NCBI RefSeq assembly: GCF_015056685.1
Contig: NZ_SVFW01000039.1
Location: forward strand, 1-39,511
Reading direction: 5' to 3'
DNA length: 39,511 nt
Origin: Butyrivibrio sp.
GTDB lineage: Bacteria; Bacillota; Clostridia; Lachnospirales; Lachnospiraceae
This document shows, in pieces, positions 25,100 to 33,514 of the stretch. Position numbers and translations under genes: made by a program. The notes beneath the pieces were generated by a model that saw only the letters and a list, made by a program, of their open reading frames with translations, did not search any database and was not told the DNA's origin. The number at the start of each line of letters is the position of its first letter. The stretch's first letter is position 1.

Positions 25100-26177
25100 A
25101 AAAATTCTTTTGGAAATCTATAGCCTGGAAAATGCTGGTGCCCAGCACATGATATCTGATTTAGCTGTTTACTATAAACAAAAAGGCCTGGATGTATGTT
25201 TGGTAGTTTTGGAGAAAAGCCCTGAGAATGCGCTTTCAAAAGAACTGCTGCTAAATGGAGTGAAAATTGTTTATGGTTCGAATGATGATATATGGATAAA
25301 AAAGAAAATCAGACAATATATTACGCTAAAAACGACGGTAGACAAATTTAAACCTGATGTGATTCATGGAAACACAGAATATAGATGCCTATGGCTTTAT
25401 GCACTTATTCATGGGAAGACTTTTGTGGAAACATTTCATAGCCAAGCTTTCAGATTAAATAATTGGCGCACGGTGTTACTTTTTAAAATTCTGCATAAAA
25501 AGAAGTTGATAGTACCTGTGGTTCTTAGCCCGATTAATGCCCGTGAATATGTGGAGCTTTTTAAATTGCATAATGAAGAATTGGAAATTATTCCTAACCC
25601 CATAGTGCTGGAGCACTTCATAAAACGAAAATACAAAGATAAGCAAGAAGTAGTATTTGGATTGGCAGCAAGATTTAATAGCATAAAAAGACATGATTTA
25701 TTAATTAGTGCTTTTTCTATACTCATAAAGGAAGGATACGACTGTCAACTTATACTGGCTGGTGAAGGAGACACAATAGCAGATATAAAAGAACTGGTGA
25801 AATCTTATAATTTGCAAGATAGAGTTAAATTTTTAGGTGATATAAGTGATGTTTCATTGTTTCTTGATGAAGTTGATGTGGGCGTAATGAGCAGTGATTC
25901 TGAATGCTTTCCTATTTTCCTTTTGGAGTGTATGGCAAAGGGAATTCCTGTTATTGCGACGGGGGTTGGAGGAGTACCTGATATTATAAAGGACAATGGG
26001 ATAATTGTTGAAAAGGGGAAAGATGTTCAGTTAGCAAAGGCAATGGAAGAACTGGCAAGTTCGAGTGAAAAGAGAAAACAAAAAGGCGAAAAAGGTAGAA
26101 TATACGCTTCTGAGTATGATGTAAGGTGGGTTGCTGAAAAATATTTATCGGTATATGAAAAGGTTGATAAAAAATGA
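25089..26177 (+). CDS. Glycosyltransferase family 4
   Basis: A 362-residue GT-B transferase. The N-terminus (LEIYSLENAGAQHMISDLA) is the acceptor side, and ECFPIFLLECMAKGIPVIAT followed by GGVPDII is the donor site of GT4 enzymes. ATG 25089 is preferred to TTG 25086 and overlaps the acyltransferase gene. It is the third glycosyltransferase of the cluster, so the repeat unit probably has at least three sugars plus the one loaded by an initiating enzyme located elsewhere. Confidence 0.88.
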   Translation: MKIRKILLEIYSLENAGAQHMISDLAVYYKQKGLDVCLVVLEKSPENALSKELLLNGVKIVYGSNDDIWIKKKIRQYITLKTTVDKFKPDVIHGNTEYRCLWLYALIHGKTFVETFHSQAFRLNNWRTVLLFKILHKKKLIVPVVLSPINAREYVELFKLHNEELEIIPNPIVLEHFIKRKYKDKQEVVFGLAARFNSIKRHDLLISAFSILIKEGYDCQLILAGEGDTIADIKELVKSYNLQDRVKFLGDISDVSLFLDEVDVGVMSSDSECFPIFLLECMAKGIPVIATGVGGVPDIIKDNGIIVEKGKDVQLAKAMEELASSSEKRKQKGEKGRIYASEYDVRWVAEKYLSVYEKVDKK

Positions 26178-27133
26178 ACTATTTTATTGTCACGGTAGAT
26201 GCAGAAGGAGACAATATTTGGAACTGGGATGGTAAAGGAAGTATAACCACTGAAAATACCTTGTATTTATCTAGATTTCAATATTTGTGCGAAAAATATG
26301 GTTTTAAGCCTGTGTGGTTGGCTAATTGGGAGATTATTCATGACGCAAGATTTGTGACACTTATAAAGAGTGCGTTGAATAGAGATATGTGTGAAATAGG
26401 ATCCCATATACATGCATGGAATAATCCACCTTTTTTTGAAATAGAGAAAGCGCCTAAAAGAGGGCTTCCTTACCTAATAGAATATCCTGTTGAAGTAATG
26501 GAAAAGAAAATAGCAACAATCACAGAGGAAATATGTAGTATCTTTGAAATTAATCCAATTTCTCATAGGGCCGGACGATGGGCAATAAATGATGAAATGC
26601 TTAGAGTGTTGTATAAGTATGGATATAAAGTTGATTGCTCTGTTACTCCGAATATAGATTGGAGTAGCTCGCATGGTCAAAAAGAAGGAGTGAAAGGTCC
26701 TAATTATTTAGGAGAAAAAAGAGAAATATCATACAGAGAAGGAATTATGGAAGTTCCAGTAACTACATGGAAGAATGACAAAATCTACGTAGATTCATTG
26801 CCAAAGAGAGGAATGATCAAGTCTTTAAAGTATATAGGAAGTGGTTTATTAAAAAAAAGAAAATATAAATTATTTAGACCGGATAAATACAATGTTACTG
26901 AAATTATTGACAATATCTCTTCAGAAGATCTTGATGATATAGGGTATTTAATGTTCATGATCCATTCTTCTGAATTGATGCCGGGAGGGAGTCCATATTT
27001 TGCTTCACCTCTTGATATTGAAAATTTGTATTCTGAAATTGAAACAATTTTTAACTTGGTAGCCTCAAAATACGAAGGAATTACACTTAAGGATTTTTAT
27101 AATACTGTTAAGTCGGAAATAGAGATAGTATAA
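26174..27133 (+). CDS. Polysaccharide deacetylase family protein
   Basis: A 319-residue protein with a deacetylase (NodB-like) barrel. Metal and catalytic residues are suggested by VDAEGD (residues 8-13) and H78-I-H80 in EIGSHIHAW; SHRAGRW near 130 matches the third motif, and MIHSSELMPGGS the C-terminal one. No signal peptide is seen, so it may act on lipid-linked or nucleotide-linked sugars in the cytoplasm. It overlaps the glycosyltransferase by four bases. Confidence 0.8.
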   Translation: MNYFIVTVDAEGDNIWNWDGKGSITTENTLYLSRFQYLCEKYGFKPVWLANWEIIHDARFVTLIKSALNRDMCEIGSHIHAWNNPPFFEIEKAPKRGLPYLIEYPVEVMEKKIATITEEICSIFEINPISHRAGRWAINDEMLRVLYKYGYKVDCSVTPNIDWSSSHGQKEGVKGPNYLGEKREISYREGIMEVPVTTWKNDKIYVDSLPKRGMIKSLKYIGSGLLKKRKYKLFRPDKYNVTEIIDNISSEDLDDIGYLMFMIHSSELMPGGSPYFASPLDIENLYSEIETIFNLVASKYEGITLKDFYNTVKSEIEIV

Positions 27134-27136
27134 AAT

Positions 27137-28207
27137 ATGAAAAAAGTTGGAATAATTACGTTTCATCATACTACTAATTTTGGTTCTTTTTTACAAACGT
27201 TAGCATTATATGAAAACATTAAATCTTTAGGGTATGATGTAGAAATAATTGACTACAGGTCTGAAGCAATTCAGAAAAGAGAAACTCCGGATAAAAAACC
27301 GGCTTCACTTAATCCTAAAGATATTCTGAAATTCATATTGTTTACGCCTATTATTGCAAAGAAATATAGAAATCTTATGGATTCAGTTAATTCTTGTTTA
27401 AGACTATCTGATACGTATACAGTAAATACTATTAACAATATTAAAGAGAAATATGATGTATACGTAGTAGGAAGTGACATTCTATGGGATGTTGAATTGA
27501 CGAATGGTGATAAAACATATTTTCTTGATTTTGTAAAAGATGGTAAAAAGATAGCATTTGCTACGTCAGTTGGAAAAAAATGGGAAGAACAAACAGCTAA
27601 AGATTTGAAAAAGTATCTTTGCGATTTTGAACATATTGCCGTAAGGGAACGTGAATCTGCAATATGGATAAGTGAGCTATTGGGAATTAACATAGATAAT
27701 GTTTGTGATCCAACAATGCTGATAGAGGAAAAATATTGGAGTGGCTATGCTGATAAGTCTCAATTTGAGACAGGTAGTAGAGAGTACATATTGGTATATT
27801 TTCCGGACAACAATATGGTTGAAGATGCAAAAGAATATGCAAGAAAGAATAATTTAGATGTTTTAGTAATTAATTACAGATTACCAAGAAGGAATGTTAA
27901 AAATATCAGGGTTTATCGAGTAGAGGATTTTTTGTGGCTGATTAAAAAATCCAAAATGGTGTTTACAAGCTCTTACCATGGTGTTTTGTTTTCTATTTAT
28001 TTTCACGTACCATTTTATATTTATTATCGAAATAATTCTCACAATGTCAGATTTGATGCTTTGGTGAGCAAATTTAATATAGGTAATCGTATAAGAAGAT
28101 TATCAGAAGAAATGGACGATAACGTGGATTTTTGTAGTATTGATGATGCTATGAGTATGTGGAGAGCTGAGTCATTAGAACTGTTGAGAACATATTTGGA
28201 ATCTTGA
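27137..28207 (+). CDS. Polysaccharide pyruvyltransferase family protein
   Basis: A 356-residue GT-B-like protein of the CsaB/WcaK family that adds a pyruvyl ketal to a sugar. The N-terminus (GIITFHHTTNFGSFLQTLAL), VVGSDILWD, ISELLGINIDNVCDPTML and TSSYHGVLFSIYFHVPF are the family landmarks. A pyruvylated polysaccharide would carry negative charge. It is paired in many genomes with the F420-beta-like iron-sulfur protein that here lies two genes downstream. Confidence 0.88.
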   Translation: MKKVGIITFHHTTNFGSFLQTLALYENIKSLGYDVEIIDYRSEAIQKRETPDKKPASLNPKDILKFILFTPIIAKKYRNLMDSVNSCLRLSDTYTVNTINNIKEKYDVYVVGSDILWDVELTNGDKTYFLDFVKDGKKIAFATSVGKKWEEQTAKDLKKYLCDFEHIAVRERESAIWISELLGINIDNVCDPTMLIEEKYWSGYADKSQFETGSREYILVYFPDNNMVEDAKEYARKNNLDVLVINYRLPRRNVKNIRVYRVEDFLWLIKKSKMVFTSSYHGVLFSIYFHVPFYIYYRNNSHNVRFDALVSKFNIGNRIRRLSEEMDDNVDFCSIDDAMSMWRAESLELLRTYLES

Positions 28208-28225
28208 AGGCAAAGGTTTTTGCGA

Positions 28226-29773
28226 ATGGGCATATATAAATATAATGACAGCACCATAAGAGCTAAGACAAATGTTATTATCACATTTATATGTCAAGTG
28301 ATATTCATTATTATTAGTTTTGTGTGCCGGACAGTTTTTGCATATGTATTAGGAGCAAAGTATTTAGGTATAAATGGTTTGTTCAATAATGTGTTATATG
28401 TACTATCGTTCGTTGAACTTGGCATAGGAAATGCATTTGCACGTATGTTATATAAGCCATTACATGATCATGATGATTCACAAATCAGAACGCATTTGTT
28501 TTTTTGTAGAAAAATGTATTGCATTATCGTATTTGCGATATTTGTTCTTGGAATGGCTATTATACCATTTATTAAATTTTTGATGAACGAAGATTTTGAC
28601 TATGGTAATATTTTTTATTTATATTTGCTTTTTTTAGCAGATACTTTAATTTCCTACGCCTTTGTCTATAAAAAGACTTTGCTTATAGCTGATCAAAAAA
28701 ATTATACAGTTGAGTTATTTGCATTGATAAGTAATATATGCTGCAATGTATTACAGATAGTAATTTTGTATTTTACTTATTCGTTCGAACTGTATTTGTC
28801 TGTAAAGGTACTTGTATCTTTGCTTTGCAATTTTCTTATCTCTTTAAGAGCGGATAAAGAATATCCTGAAATAAAGGATTTTGTGAAGAATCATGGCGAA
28901 ATTTCAAGGGCAGAAAAATTGAAGTTTAGAAATGATGTAAAAGGCCTTTTTATGGAGAAAATAGCGTCAGTTTCGTTTAACGGGACGGATAATATTTTTA
29001 TGACTGCGTATTCTGGCATCACAACTGTTGGGATAGTATCGCAGTATACATTGATCTTGACTGCTATAAATTCTTTTTTATCCAAAATATATAGCCCTTT
29101 AACTTCAACACTTGGACATTTAAGCGTAAATCAAAGTAAGGCTTCAATTGAGAAAATATTTAGGAAGATTTATTTTTTTAACTCTGCCGTTTATGGTTTG
29201 TTTTTTTGCGGATTATTGTTGTTAATACAACAATTTGTATCAGAAATCTGGTTGAATGATCAATATTTTCTAAGCACATTACCTGTAGCTTTACTTGTTA
29301 TAGAAGTTTGTATAAGAGGAATACATTACCCGGTTTTTATGGCTAGGTCAGCATTTGGTATTTTTAGTGAAAAGAGATTCGTTTTTGTAATATGTGCTGT
29401 GCTGAATATTGTTTTGGATTTTCTTTTGGGAAGTAAACTGGGTATTTCAGGCATTTTTATGGCTACAATTATTTCCAGAGCAATAGCATATTTAACAGAT
29501 GTTTTTGTCTTGTATACATATGGATTTAAAATGTCTTGTGTAAAGTTTATACTTTTTATGGGGAGAATTTATATTTCTATAATATTGGCTTTTATGATAG
29601 TGAGAATTGCTGTTATGACTTTGCAAAATCTTTCTTCAATAGAGCGATTTGTTTCTTCGTTTTTCGTAGTTGTATTTTTATATAGTGTTTTGTTCACTGT
29701 GATGTCTATTAATACCCCAGAAGGCTCTTATTTTATGAAAAAAATAATTGGAAGAGTGCTCAGAAAAACGTAA
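28226..29773 (+). CDS. Wzx-type polysaccharide flippase
   Basis: A 515-residue membrane protein with about 12-14 hydrophobic segments and the N-terminal pattern AYVLGAKYLGINGLFNNVL of oligosaccharide flippases (MATE/MOP superfamily). It would move lipid-linked repeat units across the membrane for the Wzy-like polymerase. ATG 28226 is used, with AAAGG upstream; TTG 28220 is an alternative. Confidence 0.88.
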   Translation: MGIYKYNDSTIRAKTNVIITFICQVIFIIISFVCRTVFAYVLGAKYLGINGLFNNVLYVLSFVELGIGNAFARMLYKPLHDHDDSQIRTHLFFCRKMYCIIVFAIFVLGMAIIPFIKFLMNEDFDYGNIFYLYLLFLADTLISYAFVYKKTLLIADQKNYTVELFALISNICCNVLQIVILYFTYSFELYLSVKVLVSLLCNFLISLRADKEYPEIKDFVKNHGEISRAEKLKFRNDVKGLFMEKIASVSFNGTDNIFMTAYSGITTVGIVSQYTLILTAINSFLSKIYSPLTSTLGHLSVNQSKASIEKIFRKIYFFNSAVYGLFFCGLLLLIQQFVSEIWLNDQYFLSTLPVALLVIEVCIRGIHYPVFMARSAFGIFSEKRFVFVICAVLNIVLDFLLGSKLGISGIFMATIISRAIAYLTDVFVLYTYGFKMSCVKFILFMGRIYISIILAFMIVRIAVMTLQNLSSIERFVSSFFVVVFLYSVLFTVMSINTPEGSYFMKKIIGRVLRKT

Positions 29774-29824
29774 TAATGATTGGTTCATTAACTATAAACA
29801 AAAGCTGTTGAAAACTTGAATAAT

Positions 29825-31090
29825 ATGCTGAATGAAAAAATAGGAAAACTAAAACACAAAAATGTTTGCGGCGAGGGATTATGCACAGCATGTAGAAGTT
29901 GTTTACAGGTATGCCCACAAAAGTGCATTGGACTGTACAGTGATAAATATGATAATGCTGTTGCTTTATACGAAATAGATAAATGTATTAATTGCGGCAG
30001 ATGCCAGTCTGCCTGCCCTCAAATAAGTAACGTGAAGTTGAATTATCCCAAAGAGTGTTATGCCGGATGGTCAACTGATGAGAGTGTTAGAAAAAAGAGT
30101 GCTTCCGGTGGAATAGCGACTGAAATATACAAACACTATTCTGATAATAATACAGCGTATGTTGGGGTGAAGCTTGATAATGATTTTCGGGCTGTTTATG
30201 AGATAAAAAGTAGCTATAGTGAAAGTTTGTCTTTTCAAAATTCGAAATATGTTGAGAGTGATACCCTGGAAGTATTTAAAAATGTCGGGATAAGGCTAAA
30301 AAATCATGAAGAAGTAGTAGTTGTAGGACTGCCTTGCCATTTGGCAGGATTAAAGAAATATTTGGAAACTGCTGGCGTTGATGATAAAAACCTACTACTA
30401 GTAGATCTGGTTTGTCATGGCGTTTCACCCTATATATACCTGAAACAACATTTCCAAGCTATAGAGAAAAGAAAGAATCAAGTTGCAGAATATTGTTCAT
30501 TTAGAGATCCTGATTATGGAACAAATGCTTTTGTTTTTTCTTTGAGTGATAGTCATAAGCGATTCTATAAAAAGAAAGTCCATGCAGATGATGTATATCA
30601 GATAGGATATCATTATGGATTGGATTACAGAGAAAATTGCTATTCATGCAAATATGCTTGCCATGAAAGAGTTGGGAGTCTGACGATAGCTGATTTCTCG
30701 GGGTTGGGTAAAGTTAGACCGCTAAATAAAAAAGTAAGAGACGTTTCATGTATCTTGGTTAATGATGAAAAAGGGAAAGATTTATTGAGTCAATTGGTAG
30801 AAGAAGGCAGAATTACTATTTTTGAAAGACCACTAGAGGAGGCCCTTGATTACGAAAAGCAGCTCAATTCTCCAACTTCTTTGAAAAAAGAGCGCTTTGT
30901 ATTTTTGACGGAGTATGAGAAAAGCAGAGATTTTGAACATTCTATGCAAGTTGCAACCAGAAAAATAGTATTTCATAATACTTTAAAAAATATATTTCAA
31001 TATGAATTACTAAGAAAGATCCTTTCCAGAATACTTCCAAATGCTGTAAAAAGAGCAGTTAAGAGATTATTAAAAAAGAAACCTGTTTGA
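29825..31090 (+). CDS. F420-hydrogenase/dehydrogenase beta-like iron-sulfur protein
   Basis: A 421-residue protein with an N-terminal double ferredoxin motif (Cys 20, 23, 26, 30 and 54, 57, 60, 64) followed by FrhB/FdhB N- and C-terminal domains (KSASGGIATEIYKHY; VVGLPCHLAGLKKYL; LVCHGVSPY). Later Cys residues in ENCYSCKYACHERVGSLTIADF may hold another cluster. Such proteins are frequent in polysaccharide loci beside pyruvyltransferases, where they may reduce a sugar or cofactor; the reaction is not established. No clear ribosome site precedes ATG 29825 or TTG 29816. The stop codon lies inside an operator palindrome (31086-31101), marking the edge of the next region. Confidence 0.85.
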   Translation: MLNEKIGKLKHKNVCGEGLCTACRSCLQVCPQKCIGLYSDKYDNAVALYEIDKCINCGRCQSACPQISNVKLNYPKECYAGWSTDESVRKKSASGGIATEIYKHYSDNNTAYVGVKLDNDFRAVYEIKSSYSESLSFQNSKYVESDTLEVFKNVGIRLKNHEEVVVVGLPCHLAGLKKYLETAGVDDKNLLLVDLVCHGVSPYIYLKQHFQAIEKRKNQVAEYCSFRDPDYGTNAFVFSLSDSHKRFYKKKVHADDVYQIGYHYGLDYRENCYSCKYACHERVGSLTIADFSGLGKVRPLNKKVRDVSCILVNDEKGKDLLSQLVEEGRITIFERPLEEALDYEKQLNSPTSLKKERFVFLTEYEKSRDFEHSMQVATRKIVFHNTLKNIFQYELLRKILSRILPNAVKRAVKRLLKKKPV

Positions 31091-31101
31091 CGCACGTCAA
31101 A
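31086..31101. promoter_or_regulatory. Operator palindrome, copy 1
   Basis: TTTGACGCACGTCAAA, followed by TA. It matches the other three copies (36409, 36453, 37757) in the seven bases of each arm. Its TGA is the stop codon of the upstream gene, so the join between cluster and island runs through the palindrome. Confidence 0.8.
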
Positions 31102-31142
31102 TAAACTAATAAGTCGAATTAAATCATCGGGGGACACATAAA

Positions 31143-31258
31143 ATGGGGATACAGTACAAAGTTCCGGACTACAAGAAGATCAGAGTTATTATCGACACAG
31201 ATGCAGCCTGCGAGGCGGACGATCCATTTGCAATTGTGCATGGTCTGCTCAGCCCTAG
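31143..31258 (+). pseudogene. 5' fragment of a nucleoside hydrolase gene
   Basis: About 39 codons nearly identical to the start of the intact gene at 37811 (MGIQYKVPDYKK..., DTDAACEADDPFAIV). The likeness also includes the upstream GGGGGA ribosome site and operator. It breaks off after CTCAGCCCTA and runs into AAGTGCCTGGCACC. Confidence 0.9.
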
Positions 31259-31263
31259 AATTG

Positions 31264-31278
31264 AAGTGCCTGGCACCA
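31264..31278. repeat. Short palindrome at the fragment's break point
   Basis: AAGTGCCTGGCACCA contains GTGCC/GGCAC. The nucleoside-hydrolase fragment ends next to it. Palindromes of this kind recall REP-like repeats of clostridia, but the unit here is too short to be sure. Confidence 0.4.
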
Positions 31279-31331
31279 CGAAAAATGCGTGAATACAGTA
31301 TTCTGATAACGATACAACAAAATATGAAACA

Positions 31332-31360
31332 TTGCATGTCGAACGTATATTCGGTATAAT
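31332..31360 (+). promoter_or_regulatory. Promoter with LexA (SOS) box before the PRTase-dprA pair
   Basis: TTGCAT (31332-31337) and TATAAT (31355-31360) are 17 bases apart. Between them, at 31340-31353, is CGAACGTATATTCG, which fits the Gram-positive LexA/DinR consensus CGAACRNRYGTTYG at 13 of 14 positions (A for G at the tenth). The box fills the spacer, an ideal place for repression. A hairpin CTACC/GGTAG follows at 31373-31388. Confidence 0.75.
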
Positions 31361-31426
31361 GCTCTTATGGGTGCTACCATTTTTGGTAGGGAAAATTTTG
31401 CAGAAAATAGTTTTTGGGAGTGAGAA

Positions 31427-31966
31427 ATGGTATTTAGTAACGATGCGTGGAATAATACTGGAGAAATTGTCGTTTACAGTAATTATCATAAATATTGGTT
31501 GGATAGAGAAAGACAGATCAAAAATCCGCTATTTGACGTGTTCAGTGGGAAAATACTTGATCTTAAAAATGGCAAGGAAAGCGCTATAAATTTTTTCTAT
31601 AATTTGATTGATAGCGAAATATGCAAGGATGTGACTATATGCGTAGTACCATCTAGTAATTCGGAGAAAACTGTGACAGGAATGACGATGCTTGCTGAAA
31701 AACTTGCAAAGAATGGCAGGATAGATAAAGTACATTTTTTGGTTAGGGAAAAAACAATAGATAAGCTTGCAACAGGTGGAAACAGAAGCAGATATGTTCA
31801 TATTGATTCAATAGGTACAATAAAGGGAGAGTCAGTTAACGGAGATATTGTACTTCTTATGGACGATGTGACAACAACTGGTAATTCATTGTATGCCTGC
31901 AAGGAAATACTTTTAGCGCATGGAGCAAAAACTGTTGAAATGTTTGCATTGGGGAAAGCAATATGA
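31427..31966 (+). CDS. Phosphoribosyltransferase-fold protein paired with DprA
   Basis: A 179-residue protein with a type I phosphoribosyltransferase core: LLMDDVTTTGNS (residues 143-154) is the PRPP-binding loop, as in ComFC/GntX and purine transferases, and ICVVPSSNSEKTVTGM (71-86) is the flexible-loop region. It lacks the zinc-finger N-terminus of ComFC. It is read from a LexA-box promoter and overlaps the dprA-like gene by four bases, so the two products are very probably partners. ComFC and DprA also work together in natural transformation; here the pair is alone and damage-controlled, which suggests DNA repair, defence or handling of incoming DNA. Confidence 0.8.
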   Translation: MVFSNDAWNNTGEIVVYSNYHKYWLDRERQIKNPLFDVFSGKILDLKNGKESAINFFYNLIDSEICKDVTICVVPSSNSEKTVTGMTMLAEKLAKNGRIDKVHFLVREKTIDKLATGGNRSRYVHIDSIGTIKGESVNGDIVLLMDDVTTTGNSLYACKEILLAHGAKTVEMFALGKAI

Positions 31967-32658
31967 GTTTTTTGATTAAAAAATGTGATGCTAATGATGA
32001 TATTTACCCTAAAGTGTTAAAACATTTGAATGGAATGCCACAAGTTTTATACTACCAGGGAAATATTTCTATACTCAATGAAAATAAATGTGTGGCGATT
32101 GTTGGAAGTAGAAAGTGCTCGGACGAAGCACTTTCTTTTTCGCGTAAAGCGGGAGAGGAAGCTGCAAGGCAAGGACTGGTAGTTGTAAATGGTTTAGCTA
32201 TTGGATGTGATACAGCAGCGCTTATTGGAGCTTTAGATGCTGGTGGTAAGTGTGCAATTATTCTCCCAGGCGGTTTAGAACATATTACACCTAAGTCGAA
32301 CATTGAGATTGCTGAACGGATACTTAAGACTGGTGGATGTTTGATCAGTGAGTATGAAAGCTATGTTACTCCAAAGAAGTATACTTATGTTCAACGTGAT
32401 AGACTTCAAAGTGCAGTGAGTCAGGGAGTGTTTGTTGTTGAAACGAAGATTGATGGTGGAACGATGTATACCGTTGAAGCAGCTACAAAGCAAAAGAGGA
32501 AAATAGCAGCTTACGCCTTAGGGGTATTAAATAATGGGTCTGGTAACAAACTTATAATAGACAGAGGAAATACTTCTGTGACTAATATTGATGAACTGAA
32601 AAATTATTATATTTCTCTTGGAAAAGAAATGGAGTGGGAACAGCTGTCATTATTTTAG
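31963..32658 (+). CDS. Short DprA/Smf-like DNA-processing protein
   Basis: A 231-residue Rossmann-type DprA core. VAIVGSR (44-50), NGLAIGCDTAA (76-86), ILPGGL, ISEY (128-131) and QRDRLQSAVSQGVFVVET (144-161) match the DprA family motifs, with two changes: GCDTAA for GID.AAH, and QRDRLQS for the usual RNRIIAG. The N-terminal SAM and C-terminal winged-helix domains are absent. DprA binds single-stranded DNA and loads RecA; members of the wider SLOG superfamily also bind nucleotides. ATGA overlap with the upstream gene implies coupling. Confidence 0.85.
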   Translation: MSFLIKKCDANDDIYPKVLKHLNGMPQVLYYQGNISILNENKCVAIVGSRKCSDEALSFSRKAGEEAARQGLVVVNGLAIGCDTAALIGALDAGGKCAIILPGGLEHITPKSNIEIAERILKTGGCLISEYESYVTPKKYTYVQRDRLQSAVSQGVFVVETKIDGGTMYTVEAATKQKRKIAAYALGVLNNGSGNKLIIDRGNTSVTNIDELKNYYISLGKEMEWEQLSLF

Positions 32659-32667
32659 AAAAAGAAA

Positions 32668-32740
32668 ACAGAAAGGCAAATCAGTGTTTAACAGATCAGA
32701 CATAACAGTATTTTTAAAGATTGAAAATAGCACATTTTAA
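32668..32740 (+). pseudogene. Remnant of the 5' end of the lipocalin-like gene (copy A)
   Basis: The bases from CAGAAAGGCAAAT through the GTG at 32684 and CAGACATAACAG match the region before and just after the start of the intact gene at 36614. After eight codons the likeness stops and the frame ends at 32740. Confidence 0.75.
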
Positions 32741-32779
32741 AATTGTTGACAGATCATTTTGATGAAAGGCTTGATGGAG

Positions 32780-33091
32780 CTTTACCACCTGTTTTTCACC
32801 ACATCTTTTCTCAGATTCAGATTTCCTTTCACATTTTCCTTAAAGGGAGAAAGCTGATTTTCTTTGACCATGTATGCGAGGTTCTGACGGGAGCATTCAA
32901 GGATCTCGCAGCTTGAAGATGTATCTTCGAGATTGTTTTTGGCAAAAGCAAGAAAATCTTCATATGTTAGTGGAACTTTTTGACCTTCTTTATATAGAGC
33001 CCCGGCAGGAACATCGATAGAATTGTCAAAAGAGACAAAATATCCGTCAGTTCCAAGGGCTGCGGAGGCAAAAAGTGGAGCATTTGCATGT
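32780..33091 (-). pseudogene. 3' fragment of the HipS-like/DUF2442 gene
   Basis: This stretch is about 95% identical by eye to 34786-35094, the last ~100 codons of the intact gene at 34788-35585. It keeps the stop codon, the DUF2442 end and the C-terminal HTH. At 33092 the likeness stops inside the codons for NAPLFAS. A minus frame of 134 codons runs through it with an unrelated N-terminus, but no start site or promoter supports expression. Confidence 0.85.
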
Positions 33092-33148
33092 TTTTTGCAA
33101 GTAGTTTTTGGATTATCATTTTTGCGAAGAAAAGAATATGTTGTCACT

Positions 33149-33174
33149 CGAACTGATGTTTGATAAGGTATTAT
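33149..33174 (+). promoter_or_regulatory. Second LexA box with -10 region
   Basis: CGAACTGATGTTTG (33149-33162) has both half sites of the LexA consensus (CGAAC, GTTTG). TATTAT follows at 33169-33174; TTGTCA at 33141 is a possible -35 but the spacing is not ideal. Downstream, GGTGCTACCATTTTCGGT (33176-33193) repeats the leader found after the first LexA box (31370-31387). Confidence 0.65.
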
Positions 33175-33303
33175 TGGTGCTACCATTTTCGGTTAAGTAA
33201 GATAGAAAATCTTTGATTTTCGCAATCAAACTTATACAGAAGTAGGCGGTTGGCTCTTTGCCGGATTTATCCGAGAACTCTCAGGTATTTGGGAGGCATG
33301 CTT

Positions 33304-33318
33304 ATGAGAAATCTTTAG
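33304..33318 (+). CDS. Possible four-codon leader peptide of the toxin mRNA
   Basis: ATG AGA AAT CTT TAG preceded by GGGAGG at 33290-33295. It ends 14 bases before the toxin start. SOS-type toxin messages such as tisB have an upstream ribosome-entry element; this mini-ORF may do a similar job. Very short, so it may be chance. Confidence 0.3.
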   Translation: MRNL

Positions 33319-33331
33319 AAGGGTTAGCTTG

Positions 33332-33427
33332 GTGATAGAAATTGCGATATCCCTTGTGAGTATTGTAGTTACGATTATCAGTATCATCGTAACAATCATC
33401 AGTATTTGCAAGGATTCAAGAAAGTAA
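33332..33427 (+). CDS. 31-residue hydrophobic peptide, candidate type I toxin
   Basis: GTG start with AGAAGGG eight bases upstream. After one acidic residue (Glu3) the peptide is a run of Ile, Val, Ser and Thr (residues 4-25), enough for one membrane helix, and ends CKDSRK. This is the build of membrane toxins such as TisB, Fst, TxpA and holin-like toxins. A long leader (about 150 bases) separates it from a LexA box, and a bidirectional terminator follows directly. No family name is certain. Too short for ordinary gene finders. Confidence 0.55.
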   Translation: MIEIAISLVSIVVTIISIIVTIISICKDSRK

Positions 33428-33431
33428 ACAT

Positions 33432-33514
33432 CAAAAAAGACCGCTGAAAAAGCTCTAGCCAAGCTGCGGTCTCTTTTGATCGTAACTATTGTCAGAGTCA
33501 ACCGTCTATCGGTA
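33432..33514 (-). ncRNA. Candidate antisense RNA to the toxin message
   Basis: On the minus strand TTCTGT (33549-33544) and TATAAA (33526-33521) are 17 bases apart. Transcription from about 33514 would end at the shared terminator, giving an RNA of roughly 80 bases that overlaps the 3' end of the toxin mRNA, as in txpA/RatA and par-type systems. The -35 is weak. Confidence 0.4.
33438..33477. terminator. Bidirectional terminator at the toxin 3' end
   Basis: AGACCGC (33438-33444) pairs with GCGGTCT (33466-33472), with an inner AGCT/AGCT stem. T residues follow on the plus strand (CTCTTTT) and on the minus strand (six T), so convergent transcripts can both end here. Confidence 0.8.

Noticed and set aside
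31332..31589. 85-codon plus-strand frame overlapping the PRTase start
   Set aside because: It begins inside the promoter and LexA box and overlaps the better-supported PRTase frame, which has a GGGAGTGA ribosome site and a clear PRPP motif.
33232..33501. 89-codon open frame on the minus strand over the toxin candidate
   Set aside because: It runs through the bidirectional terminator, has no ribosome site, and its composition mirrors the hydrophobic plus-strand peptide.
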